A DNA stretch of 64,000 nt from Meloidogyne chitwoodi. Taxonomy: Eukaryota > Nematoda > Chromadorea > Rhabditida > Meloidogynidae. The position numbers and the translations under genes were made by a program. Positions 13,505 to 24,136 of the stretch are shown here, in pieces. The notes beneath the pieces were generated by a model. That model worked only from the letters and a program-made list of their open reading frames with translations, made no database searches and was not told the DNA's origin. The stretch is from positions 1,054,001-1,118,000 of the forward strand of contig JACZZP010000007.1 in the NCBI GenBank assembly GCA_015183035.1, given 5' to 3'. Numbering within the stretch: the first letter of the stretch is position 1; each line of letters starts with the position of its first letter.

Positions 13505-15110
13505 ATGGTAAAAATGACTGATGAACAGATTAATTTATTAAAGCAATTCGTTAATATGTGCAAGGCAAATCCGGCTCTTTTACATCAGCCACAATTTGCC
13601 TTTTATATTGAGTATCTTGAGAGGTTTTAAATTGGAATTAGTTTATATGATTAATTATAAAAATTAGTTTGGGTGCAAAAATTCCATCAGGAGACTATTC
13701 TGGTTCGGAAACTGACTCTTCTAAGAGACAAGCTAAGCAATCATATGAAGAATATCAAGAAGACGCGGAGGAAGAGCAATTGCCACATCCTGAATTAGAC
13801 AATTCTGGTGTTATTGAGGACAAAACTTGTGGGAAGGAATATGCAATGGGTTATGCAGAAAAGGATATAAGTGATGAAGATATGGAAAAAGCGCAGGAAC
13901 ATCGTCAAGCGGCACAGTTGGCGTTTTCAGAAGGTTTTTTTTTATTACAACTTACTTTATATGGGAATTTTATTTTAAAAATTGAAAATTATGTTGGATT
14001 AGAAAGTGGGCCCTCTATCTAAATACAATCACAGAAAATTGTTCTTATTTTTTCCATAGGTGACTACGAGAAATCTCTGGATGAATTTACGAAAGCGATT
14101 GAATTTAATCCTGGTCTTGCGATTTTGCATGCTAAAAGAGCCAGGTATCATTTGATGTTTTTATCATTTGAGGTTTAACATGTAAATTATTTTTAAGTAC
14201 TTTGCTTAAAATGTCAAAACTTTCTGCGGCTATAAAGGACTGTGACAAGGCAATTGCAATTAATCCTGATTCTGCTGCTGCTTATAAATTCCGTGGGAGA
14301 GCTCATCGGTTTTTTAAATATAATTCTTTATATATTTTTATTAATCCTAAGTTTGTTTGGAAATTGGGTAGAGGCTCATCGTGATTTGGCTCTTTCTTGT
14401 AAGTTAGATTATGATGACGAGGCAAACGAATGGTTGCGTGAGGTTGAGCCAAATGTAAGTTTCTTTATTCTGCGAATTTATGTAATTGAGCTACCACGAA
14501 CTTTTAGTTAGCCCTTACAATCAACCTTTTAATATCTAAAAATTTTTATTGTTAGGCAAAGAAGCTCCACGACTATCAACGTGCTAAGGAGCGTCTTGCG
14601 GATGAGAAAGAGACCCGCGCTCGTCAAGAACGCGTCCGTCGAGCTCAGGAAGAGAACAAGCGAGCGGCTGAAGAAAATAAGAGGGAGGGCGAATACAAAG
14701 ATGATTTGGACGATGTAAGTTTAATACGCTGGAATAAATCTATTTAAATATTTAACAGGATGTACCGCCAGGACTTTTCGATTCATTCAAAAACAATCCT
14801 GATTTGAGCGTAATTTTTAAATACCTTTTTACAAAATCCTAAATTATTAAAAATTGCAGAAAATTATGGAGGAAATTAAGAAAGATCCATCAAAAATGGG
14901 TAAATATTTGAACGATCCGAACATTCTTAATTTGATTGGAATGATGGGTGGCAAAGGTGGAGGTCCGAAGTCGAGTACTTTCGATATGCCTAAAGGTAAG
15001 AAATATTTTAATATTAAGTATCTTACTTGTTATCTTTAGGTGAAAATGGTGACTCGACATCATTTAATCCAGAGCCTCCTCGCAAGGCACCGGAGCCAGA
15101 TCTTGATTGA
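13505..15110 (+). CDS. ST13: Hsc70-interacting protein HIP/ST13
   Basis: Cytosolic co-chaperone that binds the Hsp70 ATPase domain and slows ADP release. Nine exons: 13505-13623, 13668-13933, 14060-14144, 14198-about 14315, then about 14360-14455, 14556-14713, 14759-14809, 14860-14995 and 15040-15110. Domains in order: N-terminal dimerisation helix ([17 protein letters not shown]), acidic linker, three TPR motifs (from [13 protein letters not shown] through [19 protein letters not shown] to [14 protein letters not shown]), a charged Arg/Glu helix (about 14590-14700), and the C-terminal STI1/DP module ([28 protein letters not shown]). The usual GGMP repeat region is reduced to almost nothing. 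A second in-frame ATG at 13514 (MTDEQ) is an equally good start. Stop TGA 15108-15110. Confidence 0.95.
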
Positions 15111-15380
15111 AGAATTTAAAGAATTTCGAAAAATTGATAATAAAAACAAATTATTTGTGACTTTAATTGAATCATATTTGATCATTAATCTATCTCGGCG
15201 TTTTATTTTTAGACAATATTTCAATTAAAATTGGCCTTACAGGCAAAGATTTTTCAATCTTCATTACTTTTTGATTGAATTTTTATGATTTAAAATATTT
15301 TATTACTGATAGGTAGCTAAGAAAGTTTTATAATGATAGTTAGTTTAGGTGGCAGAACATTCGCCTCGCGATCATCGGAC

Positions 15381-15982
15381 ATGTCCCAGTTGGTAATTGT
15401 TACTTTTACTGGTCTGTAAAAAATGACCCTAGAGATCTGACTTTTTTTAAATTTATTAATAGGTTTTCTTAAACGCTGAGCTCAAATCTGAAGTCAGTTT
15501 TCAAAAATACTGAATCCCGGACCCAGATTCGACATGTCGAATTCAGGATAAAAATTTTTTATTTGGGCAGATGATAGCTCATTCGATTCGTCTTGTCGAG
15601 CTGAGTTGAATGATAACAAAATTAAGACTTTTAGCTATTTTTTAAGTAAGTTATGATCGATCAAATTAATTTTTTAGAGACTTCTAATCAAAAAAATCAA
15701 AATAACTGCCTTAAAAAACATTTAACCGTAAACTTTAGTATCATTCAATTCAGCTCTACAAGACGAATCGAATGAGCTATCATTTGCTTGTATTAGAATA
15801 TTTACCCTGAAGTCGACATGTCGAATCTGGGTCCGGGATTCGATATTTTTAAAACCTGAGTCCAGATTAGAGCTAAGTGTATGCACAAACATATTATTAG
15901 TTGAAAAAATGAAGAAATCGGACCATTTTTGATAACTTTTTTAGGGACCAGTAAAAGTAACAATTACCCAGTTTTTGGACAT
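15381..15982. mobile_element. Foldback element with long imperfect inverted repeats
   Basis: Two inverted arms of over 200 bp each (about 15381-15615 and 15735-15982) pair around a short centre. Matching pairs include GGTAATTGTTACTTTTACTGG with AACAATTACC, ATTCGACATGTCGAAT with CGACATGTCGAATC, and AGCTCATTCGATTCGTCTTG with CAAGACGAATCGAATGAGCT. The outer ends read ATGTCC...GGACAT. I could not find a clear target duplication, so the exact ends are uncertain. It encodes no protein. Confidence 0.75.
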
Positions 15983-16276
15983 AAATTTTTTTATTTCTTA
16001 ACATCAATCCTTTAATAATCTAAAGCATTTGATAATTATTTCTACAATTTGAACTGTCGGTCCAACTCGTGTGTTTGTATACTCTAATGTATAAAAATTA
16101 TTTCAAATGGTTTATCGAGTCACTCTGAACCGTCCGACTATGAATCATCCTTTACAATCAGTTTAGCAGATTGATCTTTTTTGATCTTGTTATCTTTATT
16201 TTCTTTACTTTTTTCTTAAATTTCTTTAATGTAGGAATAGTTTTTAAATTCGTCTAAAATCTAATTTAATTAACTA

Positions 16277-16679
16277 ATGGTTTCTAATGCTTCATCATCA
16301 AATTCTGAGACTATCGATGAGAAATGCCATTTATTATTTGATGGTGTTAGGAAGATTAGTGTAAGTTCGTTTATTAATTTAAAAAAATTTGCTAAATCGA
16401 CAAGAATTATGATACTATTCCTTCAAGAACGTTACTTAAAATTTATTTTAAAGATTCTTTAAAAACTTCAATTTAACCATTCTTCTTAAATATATTTTAT
16501 TAACTATTTCCTAAATAAAAATAACTTTCCAGCAACTTTCTGATTATCTTGTCTCGCAAAATGCTTATTTAATCAAACGTGTTCAAGACTTGGAAGAACG
16601 TTTGCAACGGGAAATTGACTACAACAAGCGTTTGCATCATGGATTTGATTACAACCATTGGACTTTGAATCGTGAATGA
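16277..16679 (+). CDS. Small coiled-coil protein sharing its first exon with the MARCH gene
   Basis: Two exons, 16277-16360 and 16533-16679, joined by a GT-AG intron in phase 0, encoding about 76 residues. Exon 1 (MVSNASSSNSETIDEK...GVRKIS) is a clear duplicate of exon 1 of the MARCH gene 700 bp downstream (MVSYASSVNSVIIDEK...GVRRVS), with the donor at the same place and phase. Exon 2 encodes a charged amphipathic helix (LIKRVQDLEERLQREI), probably a coiled coil, then HHGFDYNHWTLNRE and TGA. I do not recognise exon 2. It could be a short gene, or an alternative first exon plus an alternative terminal exon of the MARCH transcription unit. Confidence 0.6.
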
Positions 16680-16981
16680 GAATGGAAAGGAATATTTCGA
16701 GACTAACCATCAATTTTTAATCATTATAATTTTACAATTTTTGATGGGATTTTATTGATAAATCTTAGATTTCTTGCATATGAATTTTTATTTGTATCTT
16801 TATTTTATCTTAATACTTTTAATTAATTTGAAAATTACTTTGTTATGAGGATGTGTATGTTTTTAAGAATTTGATTCAAAATTATGCTTTAATAGCATAT
16901 TTTTAAAATTCTTAAAAATCTTATTTTAAGCAAGTCAGATAGCATTTTTAACTGTAGAATTTTAGGCCTAATTAATATATA

Positions 16982-18621
16982 ATGGTTTCTTATGCCTCCT
17001 CAGTAAATTCCGTCATCATCGATGAGAAACGCGTTGTTGTACCCAGTGGTGTTAGAAGAGTTAGTGTAAGCTTTTAGTTTTTCTAAATTTTTATCTTGAA
17101 TTTTTAAGTTTGCACCAGATTCCCCAACCTACAACCACGATAATTCTCAATATCTTTCTTCACCAATTTTGGCTGGCTATCCTCCATTATGGCAACAACC
17201 AAGCAATGGCCCAGCTATTTGCCGTATTTGCTATAGTACTGAAAATTCTGGACCAAAAACTGGAGAACCATTAATTTCTCCATGTCATTGTAAAGGAACG
17301 ATGGGACTTTATCATAGAACTTGTCTGGGCAAATGGCTGGCTGTTTCCAATAAGTTTGTTTTCTTTTAGTTTTTAATTTAATTTTTCGGCAATCTTGACC
17401 AATTGGGGCGTCACCCCAAATAATCGCAGAGGAATAGTAAAAATGTGTTTTTATGGGTTTTCGAGGGCGCTGATTACGAATCTGATATCAGTTTTTTCTT
17501 ATCACTAATTTTTAAAATCACAGATTTTATCAAAATGCTGATTACATGATGGGCATAGTTGGGATAAAGACTGTAAAATGTTACGTTTTTGTAAATATTG
17601 AATAGCAGATTCTTTTTTATTAATAAGCTGAGTAATTTGGAAAATATCCATGATAAAATCTGTGATTTTTAAAATTAGTGATAAAATGATAAGGATTAGT
17701 GATAAGAAAAAACTGATATCAGATTCGTAATCAGCGCCCTCGAAAACCCATAAAAACACATTTTTACTATTCCTCTGCTATTATTTGGGGTGGCGCCCCA
17801 ATTGGTCAAGATTGCCAATTTTTCTTCATTATTATTTTTAAAAGGACCTGCTGTGAAATTTGTCAATTTCCTTTTCAAATCAAACGGTTTTACATTTTTT
17901 AATTTAAAAAATAAAAATAATTTTTAAAGCACTAAGCGTTCAGTTTGGGAGTATTTACGTGATGAAGATGCTCGTTTAGCAAGACGCAATTTAATACTGG
18001 ACATTCTCTGCTTTTTATTAATAACTCCTCTAGTAATTATTAGCTCGACAGTATGTATAATATCGTCAGCACATTTAATTAAAGAAGAGAATTCTAATCG
18101 CACTCCAAGCACTTTAGGAATTTCTGGAGAATTGAGATTTGAAATTGCTATAGGTTTGTTTATTTTTTTTAATATTTTTATCTCTAATGTAAGAAAATTA
18201 TTTAATCTTTAAAAATAAGAAGAGGAGACTTAAAATTAAGAAACTTGAATTATGAATTTTTCTAACAATAAGTTTATCCTTTGGCCTTTTTTTAATCAAA
18301 TTCTTTGTTGAGGCCGTTCATTTTTTTAAATATACAAACTCTCAATTTTGTTTTAAGGTCTTATATTTCTCAGTGCTGTGCTTCTTACTGCTTTTTGTAT
18401 TTGGCTAGGTGTTACAGTTACTTTTCATAGAAAAGCTCTAAGAAATTGGCAAGCTACTCATTGGGTTTGTGAATAATTAAAGTTTTTTTTAATATCTTTA
18501 TAAGAAACTTACAAATATATAAGAATTATCTATTCTTAATTTTTAGAACTACAAAGTAATAGATCAACTTAGTTTTGAAGAATCTTTGCTAGTTAATGGT
18601 TTTGATGGAAGAGGAGCTTAG
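16982..18621 (+). CDS. MARCH-type membrane RING-CH E3 ubiquitin ligase
   Basis: Membrane-embedded E3 ligase of the MARCH2/3 type, which ubiquitinates membrane proteins to drive endosomal sorting. Exons: 16982-about 17064, about 17109-17353, 17845-about 17886, 17930-18153, 18358-18464, 18547-18621. The RING-CH (C4HC3) zinc domain runs from CRICYSTE through SPCHCKGTMGLYHRTCLGKWL to CCEICQFPF, so the last Cys pair lies on the exon after the transposon-bearing intron (the SN|KTCCEIC join is in phase). Two transmembrane segments follow: ILCFLLITPLVIIS and a second around IGLIFLSAVLLTAFCIW. The tail ends VNGFDGRGA. This is the standard MARCH2/3 layout and length. Intron 2 is about 490 bp because of the inserted element at 17388-17816; its donor GTTTGT and acceptor AAAAG are usable. 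Confidence 0.9.
17388..17816. mobile_element. Merlin-like non-autonomous DNA transposon in a MARCH intron
   Basis: A 429-bp element with about 143-bp near-identical terminal inverted repeats (left 17388-17530, right 17652-17816). The ends are GGCAATCTTG...CAAGATTGCC, flanked by exact 8-bp duplications AATTTTTC (17380-17387 and 17817-17824). The right arm carries a short extra duplication of the TTATCACTAAT segment. The centre, read on the minus strand, encodes a fragment like the N-terminus of ISXO2-type (Merlin) transposases: KKESAIQYLQKRNIL followed by CPSCNQHF, a Zn-finger start. GG-starting ends and an 8-bp duplication also fit Merlin. The superfamily call is from memory of the motif; the element itself is certain. 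Confidence 0.85.
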
Positions 18622-19260
18622 AACACTCAAATAGGTATTTTAATCCCATTTCTATACGTATAATAAAAAATTTTATTTAAAAATGTGTTTGATGTCCCTT
18701 TTATTTTTTTTAAATTTTTTAATATTAGAAATGGGAACAAAATTAGAATTATTGTTTTTATTAACTCCTAAAAATGTCCTGTTAAATTCTGTGATGACAA
18801 TATAACAACATTTAAGTATATAATGACTACTATTTTGTGTTTATTTCTTCCATTTTCCTCTCAACTAATTATCTTGTATATTTATGTAAAAACTTTTTTT
18901 TATTTAATTTATGTTGTAGCCAAAATATTTAAAAGATTGAAGATTTTTAAAAATAAAAATGCTAGTGAAATATTTTAATTATTTTATTACTTGGTTAAAT
19001 TTACTTTTGGGTACAGCATAATACACATGTGTAATTTTTTTTACTTATTTTAATTATTTAAGTTGTAAAATTTCGATAGAAAGCATGCACTTAGAATAAA
19101 TTTTTCTATAAATTTGGTTGTTTTTTGACCTTTTGATAAAACTAATTTTCATAATAGAGGACATGATTTGTTTACTGCTTAACTTTTTCTTAATAGGTAT
19201 TTAAATAATGTAATACTTAAACAATATATACAAAAAATACCTAGTATATTTTAAATGAAT
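18622..19260. other. Intergenic region between convergent genes
   Basis: AT-rich, carrying the 3' UTR of the MARCH gene and probably that of the small minus-strand gene. No exon or repeat recognised. Confidence 0.5.
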
Positions 19261-19525
19261 TTATTTTATTAGCTGATAATGATTTCCTTTTTGTTTTAGT
19301 TCTTGCTTAGTTACCTTTGGATTTTTCACTTCTTTCTTATCATCTTCAGATTCAACAGCATCTTTTGCCTTAGCATGATCATCTTCTAAAAATTATATTT
19401 TGCTTTATTATAAATAAAAATTAAAAAGGCTATTCAACAATAACAACAAAAAAATAATTCATATAAAGCCTAATAAAGATCTCATCTTCATCTTTAGAAG
19501 TTTTAGCTTTGCTGAATTTCGGCAT
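19261..19525 (-). CDS. Possible small charged protein, gene model uncertain
   Basis: Start ATG 19523-19525 gives MPKFSKAKTSKDEDE. A second open stretch, 19261 to about 19385, reads EDDHAKAKDAVESEDDKKEV...KQELKQKGNHYQLIK and stop TAA (19261-19263). Both halves are rich in Lys, Asp and Glu and look coding next to the background. I could not find a canonical donor that joins them in frame: the GT sites available (near 19452-19460) give the wrong phase. The intron may use an unusual site, or one of the parts is not translated. Function unknown. It is divergent from the gene at 19820. Confidence 0.35.
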
Positions 19526-19819
19526 TTTTGCAGTTTTTGGTTGACTATTTGAGTGTTTAAAAGTTTTAGATTAATCACTAAAATCCATAAAAAATAAACG
19601 GAACGATAAATATTGAAGACTTCCATCTATTATGTTATTTAATATGTAAAAGAAGTTGTATATTTTTAAATATTTTCATGCATTTTATAATCCTAAACAA
19701 ATATTTTTAGTATAAAAGAATTATTTAATCTTAATAAACTTAATTTTCTCTGTCAATTACTTAATTTAAATATTTTTTTCTTCTAGAAACTTTTGTTCAA
19801 ACATATAATTAAATAAATA

Positions 19820-20839
19820 ATGACTGTAACGAGTGGTCCTTCGACTTCACGTGGTGGGAAGAAAGCACATTGGCTGTTGAAAATGATTGTCCGCAGAAAT
19901 TGCTATATTTGTTTTGCAATTACTGTAAGCTTAAATTATTTTTTATTTAATATTTTATTTTTTAGGTTATTTGTCTTTCAATAGCGACTGCTACAATTAT
20001 TACATATTCTGTTTGGATGTCTGATAAAGCTGTAAGTACATAATTAAATATTTGAAAAAAACATTTAACAGAAAGACTTAAAAATAAAGTTAATTAATTC
20101 AGAACAATCGTGTTTTATAAATATATTCTTAAGTAAAATGTTAAAATTTATTTAATTATTTGAAAAAATTTAGTTGCAAATTCAAAATGCTAAGCTTCGT
20201 CGGGAAAGATTGTTGAAACGGAGTAAATTTGAAGCATTTTTTCAAAGTTCTTGTCCAATCTTTCCGGCTCATAACTTGTCAGCTTTTGATGATGTAAGAT
20301 TAAATTTATTTTTAAAAAATAATAATTTTTATTTTTTAGACGTATTGCAACCGCTATTGTGAGAAAAATGTCCATATGGAATTGTATGTTTTTAAATAAA
20401 ACAGGTTAAAATTACTTTTTTTAGTATGTATCGGATGATTAAGGTGGATAAACCGTTAGATAAAATGGATTGTCCCTATTATGTAGTCCTTGTAAGTTTT
20501 TAGCCTTTAAAGTAGATTTTTTTAATTTTAAATATAGAGATCGTGCCAACAAAGGATGTTCAAAAATGAACCAAACATTACTTCTCACTGTGAGGCTAAG
20601 AAATTCAACAAAGACTTCATTTCTATTGAGGTAATATTAAAATTAATTTTTCTAATTTTTGGGGGTGGATTAGTTAGAAAATATTCTAAACGGCGTTTAA
20701 AAAAGCTTTAGAATTTATTTTAAATATTTAACTTATTTAGGAGTCTGACGGTAATAGTACAAAGACGGGTATTTGTGTTCCTTGCAAGGATGATGCCGAC
20801 AATACAAAAAATAAAGAAACAACCAAGAGAAAAAATTAA
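19820..20839 (+). CDS. Single-pass membrane protein with a cysteine-rich ectodomain
   Basis: Multi-exon gene from ATG 19820 to TAA 20837-20839, about 190 residues. A short basic N-terminus (TSRGGKKAHWLLKMIVRR) is followed by one hydrophobic segment (CYICFAITVICLSIATATII), a typical type II signal-anchor. An ectodomain then carries paired cysteines: SSCPIFP, YCNRYCEKN, MDCPYYVV, RSCQQRMF, HCEAKKF and GICVPCKDD. The tail is Lys/Asn-rich. Exon joins at about 19926, 20032, 20295, 20390, 20491 and 20631 are all GT-AG and keep frame. I do not recognise the family. The cysteine spacing suggests a disulfide-bonded secreted-face domain. It converges on the minus-strand gene ending at 20967. Confidence 0.75.
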
Positions 20840-20966
20840 ATATTTTTTGGATAAAAAATAATTAGGTATGTATTAATTAGATAGTTGTTGTTTCATAAAT
20901 AAAATAAATATATTTTTATTCTATTTTAATTTTTTTTAAATGTTTTATACTATTCAAATAATTTTA

Positions 20967-21581
20967 TCAATTTCCATTATCCTCATTAATCTCAAAATCA
21001 TTCAATTCTTCTTTACTCCAAGCACATTTATTTATATAATCGTAAAGTTCAGCCTCTCCAAATAATATCACCAAAAGTGTCCAACTCGCATTGAAACGCC
21101 CTGGATTGGCCACACAAATCTTTAAAAAATATTTTTAAATGATTAATTTAATGTTTAGAGGGACCAGAGATTTGAGATTTTCCTTTTCGAATTTGGTATT
21201 GTATAACATAGGGATTTCAATTTTTTAAAATCTCGATTCTGACCCGGGGAAAAAATCTTGAGTTGGGATTTAGTGCTAATCCCGGTCTCACCCGTACTGG
21301 AAAAACCGGATTTTTTTCGAAATCGAGATTAACAAGTTGAAATTTAGAAAACTCCCCTTGAACCTAAAAATACTCACTTGAATTTGTTCCTTATAATCCT
21401 CAGGCTTTCGAATATTTTCAACCTTTTTGTGGAGAATCTAAAAAAATAATAAATATTATTTCAAAAAAAAATAAATAACCTTAGTAGTATTATTTAATGG
21501 CAAAGGCAACAATTCACCACGCATAAGTTTAGCAACATTTGGACTTAAAGTATCTTGTTGTTGTAAATCGTGATTTTCCAT
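20967..21581 (-). CDS. Small conserved-looking protein of unknown function
   Basis: Three exons read from ATG 21579-21581: MENHDLQQQDTLSPNVAKLM...LNNTTK, then ILHKKVENIRKPEDYKEQIQ, then ICVANPGRFNASWTLL and FGEAELYDYINKCAWSKEEL, ending NEDNGN and TGA (20967-20969). About 105 residues, with no signal peptide or membrane segment. Helical and charged in the middle, with a Trp/Tyr-containing last exon that looks like a real domain. I cannot name it. Its second intron (about 21121-21375) is longer than its neighbours because it holds a GC-rich foldback patch. Confidence 0.65.
21207..21345. repeat. GC-rich imperfect foldback patch in an intron
   Basis: ATTTCAATTTTTTAAAATCTCGATT on the left is an imperfect inverted match of the right-hand AATCGAGATTAACAAGTTGAAAT. 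Between them lies GC-rich DNA with GGGATT and CCCGG words. It is probably a decayed MITE. I found no target duplication, so the limits are rough. Confidence 0.4.
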
Positions 21582-21864
21582 ATTTATTTGGATGTAACTT
21601 TGTATAGAAGACAAAATCACTAGACGTATCGGTTCAATTGAAAATAAAATTGTTCGTTAAGAGCTTTAAAAATATTTAAATTAATAAGAAATAAAAAAAT
21701 TCATGGCCAAAAACAACTAGGAAAATGAAAACTAAAAATGCTGCGATCGCTGCTCATTTTGCACGATTTCTTGGGCTGCTCCCAATGTTAGCGCTCAACT
21801 GACATGCAAACGCTTTATATTTAGCGGCGGTGAAAAAAAAAATTTTTGAAGAGAAATCCCGAAT

Positions 21865-22082
21865 GGGTACGGTCCGATTTGTCGCGACTGACTTGTCGCG
21901 AGAAGGTAAATATTAATATTCAACACCGTGATGGAGATTTTTCGGAACAAAATCCATCCAGAGTAATTAGATATTAAAAAAATCGGAATTTAGGATCCAG
22001 ACATCGAAAAATCTGGCCCAGTGTCGAAAATTAATATTTACCTTTTCGCGACAAGTCGGACCGCGACAAATCGGGTGTGTCC
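21865..22082. mobile_element. Short MITE with a 9-bp target duplication
   Basis: A 218-bp element flanked by exact 9-bp duplications ATCCCGAAT (21856-21864 and 22083-22091). Its inverted ends contain CCGATTTGTCGCG, ACTTGTCGCG and AAGGTAAATATTAAT, with the matching complement on the right (ATTAATATTTACCTTTTCGCGACAAGTC). A 9-bp duplication fits Mutator-like elements best, with Merlin or hAT less likely. It lies about 107 bp upstream of the start codon at 22189, inside that gene's probable promoter or 5' UTR. Confidence 0.85.
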
Positions 22083-22188
22083 ATCCCGAATACGCCGGAT
22101 TTTTATCTGACTGAATTTCGTATGAGGGCTTTATATATTATTTACAGAGATTATCTTTTTAATTTAGTTGATTTTAATATTTTAATAA

Positions 22189-23608
22189 ATGTGTGAATTA
22201 CGCGGATTTTCTATTATTCGACCAAGCATTGATTTGGAAACTATTGAAGAAGAACCTGATGATTATGTCTCACAGCATTCACGTAATGCTCGTTCATTGA
22301 AGAATGGCCTTGAAGGCTATATACGTGATATTGGTCGACAGAATGCTTATCAACCGGACAATGAGGGACAAAATAGCCAAACAAATACGATTACGACGTA
22401 CGTTTTTTATGAATTTGGATGTTATTTACTCTTCCCAAAATCTCAAAAAAGCCGGGTCTGAGGTAAAGTAAAACAATTCCTTTATAAAGACATCTTAGTA
22501 AAAATATTTTATAAAATTTTTATAATATTAGTAAATTGCAATATTTTAAAATAAATCTTTTTAGTTACGCAACACAGAATTCGGATGGTTTTGACACAAA
22601 TAGTCTCAACCATCAAAATTGGAATCGTATCAGTGGCCATGCTGGTAGTACAAAATCCTTAAGAAGCGGAATTAGAAATACACGATATAAAGGACTTGGA
22701 TTTGGAAGTGGCACTACAAATATTACTGGAGGGACATCGACAGCGGAAACATTGAATGGAGCGAGAACTTTAGGAGATTCTTGGTTTTTTTTTAATTTTA
22801 GAAAAGGTTAAATTAATTTTCTAATTTAAAGGAAATCTTTGGATAAATGGGACCAAAATTATTACTTCAACGCGTATGGGCCACCACGTGATGATCCCAT
22901 CTCTTTGTACCAGTGGAGTAACAGCAAAAACTATGGGGATGCTATACGTCGACATGTTAGTCAATTAGAGAAAGAAGAAAGCCGACAAAGACGGTAACGA
23001 AAATATTTAAAAAATAAAATTGTTTTACATAAGATGTTACCTGGGGTGAGGCTAAAAATTTGAATTTATCTTTTAAAATCCATATAATTATTAGTAGGGC
23101 TGCAGGTTTTAGTTTTTTAACTATTTTTTTTGCTGAATGTATACAAGTCGAGATATGCACAAAAAAGTATAATTGAGCAATAATTTGTTGGACTTGTCAT
23201 TAGTTAAATAAGCCAAAAAATTAAATTTTTATCAACTATTTTTGCAACTATTTTGGACTTTTTTCCATTTTTACCGACTATTTCGACACTTTTTTAACAA
23301 CTATTTTAGTCATTATTTTGCATTTTTTAGCAAAAAACTGCAGCCCTAATTATTAGTATTAATTAATTACTTTAGCTAAAGTTGATTTTTCTATTCTTTG
23401 AGTGAACTTTTTAACTTGTTCAAAATGTTAAATTTTTAATAATCCAATTTAATTTTGATATTTTTATTAAATTTTTAGTAAAAAAATGTTATGCCTTTTC
23501 TGCTGTTGTTTCCGTTGCTGTTTTTCTTGCAAAAAGTCACCTTCTGATGTTCAATCACAAAACCCTCGTCCAATGCTTAAAGGTTGTCGTCAATTGAATT
23601 ATAATTAA
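22189..23608 (+). CDS. Unknown protein with a C-terminal cysteine cluster
   Basis: Four exons: 22189-22397, 22565-about 22779, about 22832-22995 and about 23480-23608, about 240 residues. The N-terminal half is acidic and polar (DLETIEEEPDDYVSQHS), the middle is Gly/Ser/Thr/Asn-rich, and a more ordered block reads DKWDQNYYFNAYGPPRDDP and RRHVSQLEKEESRQRR. The last exon opens with MLCLFCCCFRCCFSC, nine cysteines in a short hydrophobic stretch, followed by KK. This looks like a multiply palmitoylated membrane-attachment motif. There is no signal peptide. Family not recognised. The third intron contains the hAT-like element at 23095-23348. Stop TAA 23606-23608. Confidence 0.7.
23095..23348. mobile_element. 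hAT-like MITE in an intron
   Basis: A 254-bp element with ends TAGGGCTGCAG...CTGCAGCCCTA and exact 8-bp duplications ATTATTAG (23087-23094 and 23349-23356). TAGGG-type ends with an 8-bp duplication are classic hAT. The right half carries several AACTATTTT / GACTATTT words (complement AAAATAGT), also seen in the element at 35676. It encodes no protein. Confidence 0.9.
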
Positions 23609-24136
23609 GGAAATAAAAACAGAAATGACAGTGATCCAAAATTTATTGATTTTTTGTAAATTTATTTAATTTCCATCTTTATTTTCTGATAAAGATTATA
23701 TTTTTGGACCGTAAAGTTTTAATTATTATTCTTGGTCCTAATATCAGTCGTTTTTGCATACTGATAAATTTACTTTTGTATATGAAAAAACTGTTTTAAA
23801 ATTTCAATTAAATTATTTGTTTTCACTGCTGAAAAGAAATAATTGATTGAACAAAATTGTCAATTCTTCTTACATTAGTCACTTCTGTTAATTTACAACA
23901 GTGTGTATTAACTTTAAATTTAGTTGGTTGATAGATTAAATTAATTTTATTAAAAAGAATTTTTATATTCGAATTATTTTAAGCAAAGAAAATATTTTTA
24001 ATGTTTAAATATAAAACTATTGGCATTTTGATTTTAGATATTTTATCCATTTTTATTTATTGATTTTTTTGCAATTTCTATTAATATTTTTTAATTTTTA
24101 TTTTCGTTTTTTATATTTAGAGTAGTAATATTCAGA
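23609..24136. other. Intergenic region between tandem plus-strand genes
   Basis: 3' UTR of the upstream gene and promoter/5' UTR of the transporter. AT-rich, with no other feature seen. Confidence 0.5.
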
